Positions 1-11,689 of a stretch of 64,000 nucleotides of DNA are shown here, one piece after another. The DNA is from Amphiura filiformis. Lineage: Eukaryota; Echinodermata; Ophiuroidea; Amphilepidida; Amphiuridae. The notes beneath the pieces were generated by a model that worked only from the letters and a program-made list of their open reading frames with translations, was not told where the DNA came from and ran no database searches. Position 1 is the stretch's first letter. Every line of letters starts with the position of its first letter. Position numbers and translations under genes: made by a program. The stretch lies in assembly GCF_039555335.1 (NCBI RefSeq), contig NC_092628.1, positions 64,365,235-64,429,234 of the forward strand, read 5' to 3'.

Positions 1-2
1 GC

Positions 3-434
3 TATGTCATCCCTGTATTAATGTATGGAAGTGAAGCATGGTCAATAACAACAGACATTAAAAGAAGATTGGAGAGCTGCGAGATGTGGTTCCTTAGAAG
101 AATGATGAAGATCCCGTGGACTGATAAAGTGTCTAATGACGATGTCCTAAGAAGAGCAAATGTGAACAGGAAGCTGTTACGTGAAATCAGAGTTAAGCAG
201 CTCAAATTCCTTGGTCATATCCTCAGAAAGGATGGTTTCGAGAACCTAGTATTGACAGGAAGAATAGAAGGAACAAGGAGCAGAGGCAGGAAGAGAGTGA
301 TGTGGTTATCAAATCTGAAAGACTGGCTAAAAGAAAGGGGAGCTGAACATAAAGCGACAGAGCTTCTGGAGATGGCTTATAACAGAGAATTGTGGCATGA
401 CATGATCGCCAACGTCTTAGGATATGGCACCTAG
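3..434 (+). mobile_element. LINE (non-LTR retrotransposon) ORF, C-terminal fragment
   Basis: An open frame runs in from the window's left edge and stops at TAG 432-434. The protein has the layout seen after the RT thumb in many marine LINE proteins: LMYGSEAW, then ESCEMWFLRRMM, an IPWTDKVSNDDVLRR stretch, LKFLGHILRKDG, and a basic GTRSRGRKR segment. The catalytic YADD box is not in this piece and would lie upstream of the window. The frame is clean over 143 codons, so the copy is fairly young or only recently inactive. An AG microsatellite immediately follows the stop and probably forms the 3' tail. The clade cannot be fixed without the RT core. Seen: the ORF and motifs. Inferred: the LINE assignment. 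Confidence 0.8.
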
Positions 435-459
435 AGAGAGAGAGAGAGAGAGAGAGAGA
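433..459. repeat. (AG)n microsatellite after LINE stop
   Basis: About 13 AG units directly abut the LINE stop codon. It is probably the simple-repeat 3' tail of that element. Confidence 0.85.
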
Positions 460-602
460 CACTTTCAAAGTCTACATATTTTATGTAGCTAGGCTATTTA
501 GTTTTGGCAGTTTAACCCACCCAAAATTATGTGTTACAATTAAAACTTAAGACAAACGAGTTAACAAATGTCGGCGTAAACTCCAGATAAAAAAATTGGA
601 GA

Positions 603-725
603 ATACACCGACATAGGAATCGAACCCGTGACTTTCCGCGCAGCTAAGACAGTAGGGTATAATAACAACATATGCACAATCATGCAGCATGGAACAGGAT
701 ATCAACAAATGATGCTTTATCACCA
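603..725 (-). repeat. tRNA-derived SINE-like segment, copy 1
   Basis: On the minus strand, 603-660 contains GGGTTCGATTCC, a good RNA polymerase III B box. A degenerate tRNA-like body surrounds it. The same block with its flank recurs at 1298-1430. It lacks a paired acceptor stem, so it is a SINE or pseudo-tRNA fragment and not a functional tRNA. Confidence 0.5.
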
Positions 726-1020
726 CGAAGAGAGCATGTAAATGCTATCTACTGAAGATAGCATGCAGGCTAAATGCTATCTACTGAAGATAGCATGTAA
801 ATACCATCTACTGAAGAGAACATGTAAATGCTATCTACTGAAGATAGCATGTAAATACCATCTACTGAAGAGGGCATAAATGCTATCTACTGAAGATAAC
901 ATGTAAATACCATCTACTGAAGAGAGCATGTAAATGCTATCTACTGAAGATAGCATGTAATACCTGAAGAAAGTGTGAAGAAGGCATAAATGTTATCTAC
1001 TGAAGATAACATACACATCT
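720..1020. repeat. Hairpin minisatellite block 1
   Basis: The core is an 8-bp inverted repeat, ATGCTATC ... GATAGCAT, around the 7-base loop TACTGAA, repeated every ~25-30 bases with short AT-rich linkers. A variant with ACCATC in place of GCTATC, which cannot close the stem, alternates with it. The block belongs to a larger repeated unit (see 1050-1290 and 2690-2960). Confidence 0.9.
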
Positions 1021-1049
1021 ATATATATAGCATGCAAATACCATCTGCA

Positions 1050-1290
1050 GAGGATAACATGCAAAACTGTTTGGGTAGACATTACAGTCAGCGATGATGA
1101 GACATTGCTCTGTGCTTCCTCCTATAATATATACTTATCGCGGATTAATGGCTGTTGTTTTGGTTATGTTTGATACTTGTCTTTCTTGTGAGTTATGTTC
1201 TAGCTGGTCCCTGTCCTTTTACTGTTGGCTATAGGAGTAGTTTTATTCAGAAGTTCCAGCCATGAATACTATGCATCATCTGTTTTCTTG
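1050..1290. repeat. Higher-order repeat spacer, copy 1
   Basis: A non-hairpin segment starting near the text tgcaaaactgtttgggtag. It recurs almost intact at 2697-2950 and more diverged at about 4110-4440. It follows each hairpin minisatellite block, so the blocks and this spacer duplicated together. Confidence 0.75.
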
Positions 1291-1297
1291 TTATTAA

Positions 1298-1430
1298 CAC
1301 CGACATAGGAATCGAACCCGAGACCTTCCGTGCAGCTAAGACAATAGGGTATACAACATATATGCTCAGCATATTGCACAACAGACACTGGAACAGGAGA
1401 TCAACAAATGATGCTTAATCACCACTGTAG
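1298..1430 (-). repeat. tRNA-derived SINE-like segment, copy 2
   Basis: This is a second copy of the block at 603-725, with the same minus-strand B box (GGGTTCGATTCC) and the same following text (caacaaatgatgctt). The two copies differ by a few substitutions and a short indel near 1353-1380. Confidence 0.5.
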
Positions 1431-1440
1431 GAATATATGT

Positions 1441-1475
1441 CAAACAAACAAACAAACAAACAAACAAACAAACGC
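1441..1475. repeat. (CAAA)n microsatellite
   Basis: About eight CAAA units in a row. No gene is seen between here and the next minisatellite block at about 2010. Confidence 0.85.
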
Positions 1476-2019
1476 ATTGGGGATCAGTGTAATGATACAT
1501 AAGGAAACTGAATAGGCGTAAAAAGAGAAAGGGACATTTGCCAGGAAAGGGTTTGGCGCATTGACAAATACGGTACCAGCTCATTCCAGTTGGTTGATAT
1601 ATTGTAGAATGTCCCCGTGGCGACCGCCAGTCCTCATATCAACGAAAAATATATTACACCACTAGTCACTAGTTTAGATTTTTAAAAATGTATCACCAAA
1701 TTGAGTGATTAAAATCTCAGAAACTGGAGGTGAACACACCCCTCGCGCCCCCAACACCCCACCCAAGAACCAACATGTAGTCTACTTGGGTATTGAGGCA
1801 AAAGTACATGTATAACTAAAACATTCCATTTGCCGCCAACGTGCAGTGTCTTTTCCCCTAAAATAGCCTGCCCAATGTGAAAATAATCAAACGCTGAATC
1901 TTGATGTACGTGTTGGAAATTTCGTGTAGTAATTCTTTCGACCAAAATAAAAGGGAATATGAGCATGCGAATGCGATCTATTTATCTACTACTTATTGAT
2001 ATGACGTAAGTGCAAATGC

Positions 2020-2690
2020 CATTTTCTGAAGATAGCATGTAAATGTTATCTACTGAATATTGAATCTGCTGAAAATATCATGTCAATGCCATCTACTCAA
2101 GAAATCATATAAATGTTATTGCCTGAAGATAGCAAACAAATGCCATCTACTGGAGAAAGCATGTAAATGCCATCTACTGAAGATAGCATGTAAATGCCAT
2201 CTACTGAAAATGCTATCTGCTGAAGATAGCATATAGGATAAATGCTATCTACAGAAGAAAGCATGTAAATACCATCTACTGAAGATAGCATGTAGGCCTA
2301 AATGCTATCTACTGAAGATAGCATGTAAATGCTATCTACTGAAAATAGCATGTAGGCTAAATGCTATCTACTGAAGATAGCATATAAATACCATCTACTG
2401 AAGAGAGCATGGAAATGCTATCTACTGAAGATAGCATGTAGGCTAAATGCTATCTACTGAAGATAGCATGTAAATACCATCTATTGAAGAGAGCATGCTA
2501 TCTACTGAAGATAGCATGTAGGCTAAATGCTATCTACTGAAGAAAGCATGTAAATACCATCTACTGAAGAGAGCATATAAATGCTATCTACTGAAGATAG
2601 CATGTAATACCATCTATTGAAGAGGGCATAAATGTTATCTACTGAAGATAACATACACATCATACACATCTACGTATATAGCATGCAAAT
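2020..2690. repeat. Hairpin minisatellite block 2
   Basis: The longest and most regular run of the ATGCTATC-TACTGAA-GATAGCAT unit, about 25 copies. Open frames through it (for example the minus-strand repeat MLSSVDGIY) arise from the repeat and do not indicate a gene. Confidence 0.9.
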
Positions 2691-2696
2691 ACCATC

Positions 2697-2960
2697 TACA
2701 GAGGATAACATGCAAAACTGTTTGGGTAGACATTACAGTCAGCGACCTAAGATGAGACATTGTTCTGTGCTTCCTCCTATAATAAATACTTCATCGCGGT
2801 ATTAATGGCTGTTGTTTTGGTTATGTTTGATACCTGTATTTCTAGTTATTTATGTTCTAGCTGGGCCCTGTCCTTTTACTGTTGGCTATATAGGACTAGT
2901 TTTATTCTGAGGTTCCCTGCCATGAATACCATGCAGCATCTGTTTTATTAATATCCTGCA
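2697..2960. repeat. Higher-order repeat spacer, copy 2
   Basis: Copy of 1050-1290 with small indels. It carries the same order of landmarks: tgcaaaactgtttgggtag, the tcctcctataat stretch, ggctgttgttttgg, and ctgtccttttactgttgg. Confidence 0.8.
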
Positions 2961-3214
2961 TGCATGCATGGATGAAATACAGCAGTGATTCCTTTCATAT
3001 TGGGCCTAGAACCTCTATTATGGTACATGTACATAGCGGATGAGTCTAAAAAGAATGGCAAGGAATGAGCAGAATGAGGTACTTTGCATCCGAAAATAAT
3101 GGTCCGTAATTCTCAGGTAGTAATAGATGAAAGCAGAAGTGGATCTATAGTTGGTGTGGAAAGACCCTAATCCCTCATACACCTATCGGTGGGCTTTGTG
3201 AGTCATCGCCAGAG

Positions 3215-4115
3215 TTTGAATGCGATCTACTGAAGGTAGCATTCAAGAGCTATCTACAAATTATAGCATATGAATACTATCAACGGAAGATAGCATGCAA
3301 ATTTTATCTACTGATGATTGCATGAAAAATGGTATCTGAAGATAGCATTGAAATACGTAAAACAAGTTAAATTCTATAAGATGATATCTACTGTATGCCG
3401 AAGATAGCATGTAAATGATATCTATTGAGATTCTATCTACTGACAACAAATGCTATCTACTTAAGATAGCATGAAATGTTATTTCAAATCATATGTCTAC
3501 TAAACCTAGCATTTGAATACTATCCACTGAGACGCTGTCTGCTGAAAATACCGTACTGAAGATAGTATTTTATGCATTTAATGTCATATACTGAAGATAT
3601 ATAGCTTACTGAAGATAGCAAGTATATGCCACTTGCTAAAGAAAGCATGTAAATGCTATCTACTGAAGATAAAATAACATGCAAATGTTACTGACGATAT
3701 GGCGTAAATGCTATCTACTGAGGAGGATAATGTACAAATGTCATCACCGAAGATAGCATGTAAAATATTATATATCTGCAGAAAGCATGCAATGCTATCT
3801 ACTGAAAAAAGTATGCAAATGCTATCTGCTGAAAATAGTATGAAATTTTTATCTACTAAAGATAGCTGTCAAATACTATTTCCTGACTAAAGATGATTTG
3901 AAAATGACATCCAATGAAGAAAGCATGCAAATATTATCTACTGAAGAGAGCACTTATACTAAAGATACCATCAAAATGATATCTATAGCATATAATTGCT
4001 ATCTACTGAAGATAGCATGTATTTAGCATCTATACTGAAGATAGCAAACAAATCTAGATAGCATACAAATGCTATCTACTGAAGATAACATTTAAATGCT
4101 ATCTACAGAAGATTG
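3215..4115. repeat. Hairpin minisatellite block 3, degenerate
   Basis: The same unit as blocks 1 and 2 but much more diverged, with many broken stems and shifted spacing, as expected for an older part of the array. Confidence 0.85.
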
Positions 4116-4440
4116 CGTAGACAGTACAATCAGCGACGCATGGTGCTGTTCATCCTTCTTCTGTATGGATACGATAGTGTCGTAGTGTTCTGTTGTTAAA
4201 ATTAGGTTAACGCCCGTCCTGTCCTTCAAAAGCTCTTGTGAATATGTCCCAGCTGTACATTGTCCTTCAACTGTTGGAGAACAGAATAGTATAGCCTACA
4301 TGGTATGATCATCAGGTGCTGTTTTTCGGGTAGTGATAGTTAAGTTCAGAGCCCTCCTGCCATGAATACCATCGTCTGCTGTTTTCTGGAATATCCTGAG
4401 GTGAAGGACAGTTATTTCTTTCATATAGAACCAACATCCT
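4110..4440. repeat. Higher-order repeat spacer, copy 3 (diverged)
   Basis: It shares short landmarks with the other spacers (a tagacagtacaatcagcgac start, ctgtccttcaactgttgg, and ccatgaataccat) but is heavily diverged. Confidence 0.55.
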
Positions 4441-4639
4441 ATGGTGTAAATAGCCGATACTGGGCAAAGAGCATAATTTGGGGTGTGGGATGTGGGGGGG
4501 GGTGAAGCGGATGAGTTTAAAAAGATTGGCCAACGATGATCACAATAGCAGGTACAGAGGCGTTTAATGTATGGAATAGAAGTGGGTCTATGGGTGTGGA
4601 ATAACTATCCAGCCATTGGGCCTTGTCAATCATCATGAG

Positions 4640-4800
4640 AGTGCGAATGCTATCTACTGAAGATAGCGTGCAGATACTATCTACTGTAGATAGCATGCAA
4701 ATGCTGACCGACGATAGCATTCAAAATGTTCTCTATCAAAGATAATGTTGTAAATACTATATCGACTGATATGCTGTCTAACGAAGATAGCATATAAATG
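4640..4800. repeat. Hairpin minisatellite block 4 (end of array)
   Basis: The last few degenerate GCTATC...GATAGC units. The array does not continue past about 4800. Confidence 0.75.
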
Positions 4801-5814
4801 CTCGACGAGGGATTGGCGAAACGGTTTGGTCTGGGCACCCAATAAGCTTTATTGTGTACATTTAAAAGTTATCTGTATATTATTGAAAAGGAATAACCAA
4901 GATTATGGTATGTATACCCCGCAGTAAATTAGGGGGGGGGGGCAAAGATTTGTTGACAGGCAAAAAGTGTATTTGTCAGATCATAAGGGGTGGGTTGGGG
5001 CGTGGCACCTGGTATTTTGGGCCACCGTTTCGATATTACGCCATGAAAAGTTAGGAAAAGATTCAAATATGCAAAATTTAAGCAACACTGAATTTTGCCC
5101 AATAATTCAGATTGTGTCTTTGGATTGTTTATTTGTTTGTTTTGTTGTTGTTGTTGTGTTTGTAAGTGTTAACAAATGAAAGTCAGCTGACGAACACGGT
5201 TGAGCTTTTGCATGTTTACCAGCTGTCCTGTGGAAAAGGATAATAAGGCTTATACTTTTAAGTATATATATGACTTATCCCTTCACCATGTTTAAAAAGG
5301 TTTTAGACTGCATAACATTATTATTACATGTATAAATGTAAACAAAACTAAGGACGAATGCGTAAATTGTTGTATGACCTCTACTGAAGGAGAAAGTGGA
5401 CTTACTTGCAAATAGTAGTACACGCGTGATGCTCTCGATGTTCATTAACAACGCATACTATAATAAACGTGATTTGTATAGAATTCAGATATTAAGCGCT
5501 TCATTTTCCCGCCTTTTCTCGAACTTAAATAATACTGGATTGATCTAACCGCGCACCTGCGAACAATATATTTTATTTGCTAGCTGTACATCCAATCACA
5601 GTTCTTCCAAACCCACACAACACAATTATGTTTTACTGAGTGTAATCCCTGAAGCGCGCCTTGTTCTGACGTTCAGATAAGTGTGATGCTACGTTTTTGT
5701 ATTACACAGTTCTATGTAAAACAGAACAAAAATACAAAACCCCAATAATTTGGAGTTCATAATAATTACTAGTAGTAGTATTTAGGATGTCACTACATCA
5801 TTTATCAACCACCA
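4801..5814. other. Gene-free stretch
   Basis: AT-rich DNA with a G-run and the text gcaaagatttgttgacaggc near 4930-4970, which resembles the MITE family at 16775-17257 and is probably a fragment of it. No coding region or RNA gene is seen. Confidence 0.5.
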
Positions 5815-6178
5815 TTAAGGGGGTACTACACCCCTGTGGTAAATTTGTGACTATTTTTGCATTTTTCTCAAAAAATAATTACACACTGGTAACAAAAGTT
5901 ATGTATATTATTGGGGCAAGGAATGCAATTACTACACTGAAATTTCAGTGACTCAAGACAAGCGGTTCAGTATATGATAGGAAACGAGGTACATCCTAGC
6001 GGTACCTTATTTCTGATCATAAATAACAAACCGCTTGTCTTGGGTCACTGAAATTCCAGTGTAGTAATTGATTCCTTGCCCCTATAATATACATAACTTT
6101 TGTTACCACTGTGTTATTAGTTTTGAGAAAAATGCAAAAATAGACACAAATTTATTGAGGGGTGTAGTACCCCCTTAA
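5815..6178. mobile_element. Foldback MITE flanked by TTAA, copy 1
   Basis: The two halves are near-perfect inverted repeats of about 160 bp each. The element starts GGGGGTACTACACCCC (5819) and ends with the complement (6174). TTAA lies directly outside each end (5815-5818 and 6175-6178). TTAA target duplications are typical of piggyBac-type transposition, so this is probably a non-autonomous piggyBac-like element. There is no internal ORF. Seen: arms and TTAA. Inferred: superfamily. Confidence 0.8.
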
Positions 6179-6861
6179 AACAAACAAAGGGGTCGGTTTG
6201 TTAATTTACATGCATATCCTTGGATATTCCTTTATAATGCATTACACAGAACAACGAGTGTTGGTATTTGGTATTATTGCATTCACCTCAATGGCGTTTT
6301 CTTTACACATTATATGCCAATATTTACTTGTCTATGTTGTAATCTGAAAAGCAATGTTACCAAAAGCACGAATTCGTTTTTACTTGTCTCCGGGACTTGT
6401 CTCCACACAGTTAGTGTGGAATACATATATACCAAGCATAAAGAAGTAGGCCTACAGGGGAAATCAAGAAACGGGAATGAACAATTACGGAATGAACAAT
6501 TACGACAAACAAAGAATGAAATAAATCACAGGTGAAAACAAAATACTAAAAAAACCCCTATAACTATAACACACACGGTGAAAGGAATACTGTGCAATTT
6601 TCCTTAGAAAAACTTTATTCTCTATAATTATACAGGATTATATACTCAATAGCACATTTTTGTGTGGTTATGGTTATTCTTTAAACACACAATAAAATAA
6701 TTATATAAGATGTATACATTAATGATTAAGAACATACATGTACGTACATATTTCGCATCCACAATTGGCTTGCACACATTAATAGGTCAAAGTTGACCCA
6801 ACATTAAAAAGAGACATATAAAATAGCAAAAAGAAACGAATTTCATTCAAAGCTCTTATAA

Positions 6862-7217
6862 GGGGGTACTACACCCCTGCCCAATTTTGTGCCTATTTTT
6901 GCATTTTTTTCAAAAATTATAGCGCATTGGTGACAAGTAAGATATGTATATTTTAGGGGCAAGGACTACAGCTACTGCACTGGAAATTTTATTTCAATAC
7001 AGACGACAGTTGTGGGGTTACAGTCAAAAATGAGGGAAAACCAATATTTTGATCAATAAATCAATAACTATTTGCCTTGAGTTGCTGAATTTTTAGTGCA
7101 GTAGTTGTAGTCCTTGCCCCTATAATATACATATCTTACTTGTCATCAATGCGCTATAATTTTTGATTAAAATGCAAAAATAGGCACAAAATTGGCTAGG
7201 GGTGTAGTACCCCTTAA
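6862..7217. mobile_element. Foldback MITE, copy 2 of the same family
   Basis: Same ends (GGGGGTACTACACCCC and complement) and same arm sequence as 5819-6174, with a diverged centre. The right flank is TTAA (7214-7217). The left flank reads ATAA, so one side of the target duplication has mutated. Confidence 0.75.
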
Positions 7218-7677
7218 AGGTAATTCCGTTTTTAAAGTTGCAAATCTTTTAAAAACTAGATTGTCTCAGCAGCAGGGGACATTAGGCTGTCATGTGCATC
7301 TAGGTGTAGAGGCTTATCCTCTTATTCCCACTTGAGCATTCTCAAGTACACTTAAAGTGTTTTGGTCTCCTGGTCAAGTCAGTTTTAATTTAGGGGTTGT
7401 TGTTATGTTGTTATAGCAACAAGCTCAGTTTTTCTGTCCAGTCAGCTGTCACTTTAGTGGTGTGCAGCCATTCAGGTCTCCCGTCTTATTTTTTAATTCC
7501 TTTGTTATGTCCATAGTTCTCCTAGTGATGCACTTGCAATTGTTCCTTCGATCTTGATGGACCAAAAATCCCACCCACCCTCCCAAAAGCTGGAAGGGTG
7601 ATTCAGTAACTAAATATGGTTAAAGATACTCCAATAAAATGGTATGTCCAAATATGCTGCTTTATGCTTAAAAGAGG

Positions 7678-9325
7678 CTTTGTATGGAATTTCTTGAAAT
7701 CTTGAAGAATATCATTAGTAGATTGTCTCCACTTTCTACTGCGTTTTATAGAAGGGGAATGAATGCTTTGTATGGAGTTTCTTCAAAACCTGAAGAATCT
7801 CGTCTGTAGATTGTCTCCACTTTCTACTGCGTTTTATGGTGTTTGAATGTGTTACGGAGTTTCTTCGAAACCTGAAGAATCTCGTCTGTAGATTGTCTCC
7901 ACTTTCTACTGCGTTTTATGGTGTTTGAATGTGTTATGGAGTTTCTTCAAAACCTGAAGAATCTCGTCGGTAGATTGTCTCCACTTTCTACTGCGTTTTA
8001 TGGTGCTTGGATGTGTTACGGATTTTCTTCAAAACCTGAAGAATCTCGTCTGTAGATTGTCTCCACTTTCTACTGCGTTTTATGGTGTTTGAATGTGTTA
8101 CGGAGTTTCTTCGAAACCTGAAGAATCTCGTCAGTAGATTGTCTCCACTTTCTACTGCGTTTAATGGTGCCTGGATGTGTTAAGGATTTTCTTCAAAACC
8201 TGAAGAATCTCGTCTGTAGATTGTCTCCACTTTCTACTGCGTTTTATGGTGTTTGAATGTGTTACGGAGTTTCTTCGAAACCTGAAGAATCTCGTCTGTA
8301 GATTGTCTCCACTTTCTACTGCGTTTTATGGTGTTTGAATGTGTTATGGAGTTTCTTCAAAACCTGAAGAATCTCGTCGGTAGATTGTCTCCACTTTCTA
8401 CTGCGTTTTATGGTGCTTGGATGTGTTAAGGATTTTCTTCAAAACCTGAAGAATCTCGTCTGTAGATTGTCTCCACTTTCTACTGCGTTTTATGGTGTTT
8501 GAATGTGTTACGGAGTTTCTTCGAAACCTGAAGAATCTCGTCAGTAGATTGTCTCCACTTTCTACTGCGTTTAATGGTGCCTGGTTGTGTTAAGGATTTT
8601 CTTCAAAACCTGAAGAATCTCGTCTGTAGATTGTCTCCACTTTCTACTGCGTTTTATGGTGCTTGGATGTGTTAAGGATTTTCTTCAAAACCTGAAGAAT
8701 CTCGTCTGTAGATTGTCTCCACTTTCTACTGCGTTTTATGGTGTTTGAATGTGTTACGGAGTTTCTTCGAAACCTGAAGAATCTCGTCAGTAGATTGTCT
8801 CCACTTTCTACTGCGTTTAATGGTGCCTGGTTGTGTTAAGGATTTTCTTCAAAACCTGAAGAATCTCGTCTGTAGATTGTCTCCACTTTCTACTGCGTTT
8901 TATGGTGTTTGAATGTGTTACGGAGTTTCTTCGAAACCTGAAGAATCTCGTCGGTAGATTGTCTCCACTTTCTACTGCGTTTTATGGTGTTTGAATGTGT
9001 TACGGAGTTTCTTCGAAACCTGAAGAATCTCGTCAGTAGATTGTCTCCACTTTCTACTGCGTTTAATGGTGCCTGGATGTGTTAAGGATTTTCTTCAAAA
9101 CCTGAAGAATCTCGTCTGTAGATTGTCTCCACTTTCTACTGCGTTTTATGGTGTTTGAATGTGTTACGGAGTTTCTTCGAAACCTGAAGAATCTCGTCGG
9201 TAGATTGTCTCCACTTTCTACTGCGTTTTATGGTGTTTGAATGTGTTACGGAGTTTCTTCGAAACCTGAAGAATCTCGTCAGTAGATTGTCTCCACTTTC
9301 TACTGCGTTTTATAGTGGGCTATTG
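7678..9325. repeat. 82-bp tandem repeat (~20 copies)
   Basis: The phrase attgtctccactttctactg recurs every 82 bases (for example at 7809, 7891 and 7973). Copies fall into at least two types: gtttgaatgtgttacgg with ttcttcgaaacc, and gcctggatgtgttaagg with ttcttcaaaacc. The second type recurs at multiples of 82 (about 8160, 8571, 8817 and 9062), which shows higher-order amplification. The period is not a multiple of 3 and no long frame persists, so it is non-coding satellite DNA. Confidence 0.92.
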
Positions 9326-10056
9326 GTTGCCTTCATGCTTTCCTCCCTTTCTGCTGCGTTTTTATACCAGGGTTATAAATGCTTTGTTGCTTATTTGGAG
9401 TATCTTTATTTACTTGGTTGTCAATACCAGTGGATTATATATCAGTAAATGGTTTAAGCATTGATGCCGTATCTTGCTGAATACAAAATGTTCGTTTGCT
9501 AGTGTTGGCATTGTTTATTCTTTTGGAGATTTCTAATTATTTAATTGCGGTTAAAAATGCTGTTTTCCAATCCAATCCTCTGTTTGATCCAAAGATGTAT
9601 CTGTTTAAGATATGCTTAAGATTTGCTTAAGATGAAATTTGGTTAAATGTGATTCAGAAGTCAACTTTTGTTTGTCCAGCCTGTATGGTTGGCTTGTACA
9701 CATTTTTCCAATAATTTGTGTATTTATTGATTTATATGAAGATGATAAATAATTCCAAATGCTTGCTGCAATTAATCATCTCAATGTATATAATTTGTTT
9801 AATTGATATGAAATCTGTTATTATCTCAATATAGTCTTAATTTCTATGAGATTGTGAAATTATTATAAATAAGCTTATGTGTATTAAATGGTCCTCATGA
9901 TCGTGGGGGCAATGCGGAGTCTATTCTTTGCGTTGTTGTGCTTTCCTGCTGTCTCGAGACAATTTGTCTATTTTAATAACAACACCTGATAAAAACCTGT
10001 TAGTATCATTATGTTACGCATGCATGTAGATTCGAACGTGTTATAGACTCAACTTA
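9326..10056. other. Gene-free stretch
   Basis: AT-rich unique-looking sequence without a supported exon, RNA or repeat. Confidence 0.4.
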
Positions 10057-10283
10057 CAGACCGTTCACTATTTACGGCTATGGGGGAGTGAGAATTTTAA
10101 AGGGGGCATTTTACTGAACCAAAAAGAGTGAAGGTCAAGTTTTAAATCAGTGGAGAAAAGAGGATAACAAGGGGGGGGGGGGTCCAAACATTTTGAGCGG
10201 ACGCGAGGGGGAACACAACATTTTTGTTGATTTTTTTGTCAAAACTTCCAGTCCCCTTGGCGTACATATTGAACGGTCCCTTA
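10057..10283. mobile_element. Short-TIR MITE-like element
   Basis: Bounded by GACCGTTCA at the left and TGAACGGTC at the right, about 225 bp apart, with G-rich internal text. It has short terminal inverted repeats only and no ORF. The call rests on the paired ends alone. Confidence 0.45.
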
Positions 10284-10551
10284 ATACTATATTTGAAGAT
10301 CGATGGACGCCATACGTAGTTTTTATGTTCACGTCTATCATGTTTTTATTTTAATTGTTATTAGATTTTGAGGTAAAAATATGTTTCAAATTGCACATCA
10401 CATTTTCGATCAAATCAAAAATAGATTCTGAGCAGATGGGACATTAAGAAGAAACAAAAGGCATACAAACACAAAACAAATCAGCCCCTGGTTAATTAAA
10501 CAACTTTTCCACGGCTACTATAAAAAAAGCTTTCATTTGGAATACAAAGCT

Positions 10552-10899
10552 TTAAGGTTATACGAGGTATTGTTGGTCGAAGCAGCCAAAAAATCGATTT
10601 TCATTATCTGAATCAATATATTATTGAAAAATAACACTTTGGTGTTTTGCAAAAGTTCATTCTGCTTAATTTATTGTTGTTAATGAGTTATGTACGTTTT
10701 ACAAAAGTTTTGTTGTTTCAGCCCTCTTTACAACGTAACTCAAGAACCGCAGCACCTATAAAAGTATATCTGTGATATTTTAATTCTTCTACACGCTTGC
10801 TATGAATTGAGCAATGCTGTTTTTGCCAAAGCTCACTACCATTCGTAAGATACAGTGAACTACCAAATCACAACAGTTTAAAATAATTAATAACCTTAA
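10552..10899 (+). mobile_element. Non-autonomous DNA element, TTAAGGTTA ends, copy A
   Basis: It begins TTAAGGTTA and ends TAACCTTAA. The whole ~350-bp body reappears in inverted orientation at 28331-28700. The interior includes the landmarks aggtattgttggtcgaagc and ctcaagaaccgcagcacc, shared by both copies. Confidence 0.75.
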
Positions 10900-11349
10900 C
10901 TTGTAATGTTATACAATGTGCAAACAATAGCATGGGAACCATAGTTGTGGAAGAACAAGGTCCAAATGCCGAATATGCAATTCGTGTTTATTGGCAAATA
11001 AAACGGACTACCGTTAAACAATCAAAAGAGCTATTTTAAGGTTCAAAAGTCAACTTTATCATTATTTGATTAGGCAATTTCCCATAATTTTATATTTTGT
11101 TGTACGATAATATTATTCAAGTTATAGGCATAATATATATTGTAATTGTTATGAACATATTTATCTCGATGATATATTAAAAGCCTTTGTGACCCGCTAT
11201 CAGTCATGCAGTATAGCACGTATAAACTGCGTAAATTATAAGTTGTTTTTTTAAACTCATACCAAAATGTTCCTCTTATCCTAAGGATTCAGATAGTGTA
11301 AAGTTTGACCCACCTCAGACCTATTATTTAGGAGTTATAAGCCAAGAGT
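10900..11349. other. Gene-free stretch
   Basis: AT-rich intergenic sequence. No coding, RNA or clear repeat signal is seen. Confidence 0.4.
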
Positions 11350-11681
11350 CACAGGGGCTGAAAGAGATCAAATACTCCAATTTTGATGAAAATGGTCTCA
11401 AATTGTTGGCACCGATCTCAATCTAATAAAGAATAGACTTTATAACCAACTGTAGCGACTCATTACCCAGGTATAGCCATTCAGGGAAGTACCAGAGGTC
11501 AACATCAGTTCCCCAGTAGCTCTCAGTATAGGACTCAATTGGCAATGACCTATTTTGATGTGTTACCTACTAGGCAATTGGTCATAGGTGGTTCAAACTA
11601 TTCTTTATTGGAGTTGTTGTATAACCATTTGAGACTACTTTCATCAATATTTGAAAAAATTTCTATTTCAACCCCTGTGGA
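11350..11681. mobile_element. Foldback element (~330 bp)
   Basis: The left arm from cacaggggctgaaa pairs, with mismatches, with the right arm ending tttcaacccctgtg. The arms hold aatggtctcaaat on the left and atttgagactact on the right. It is an imperfect, probably old, inverted-repeat element. Confidence 0.6.
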
Positions 11682-11689
11682 GTTCTCTA

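Noticed and set aside
720..1020. Regularly spaced palindromic repeats that resemble a CRISPR array
   Set aside because: The 'spacers' are not unique, the units vary in length and sequence, the setting is eukaryotic, and no cas-like gene is near. It is a minisatellite.
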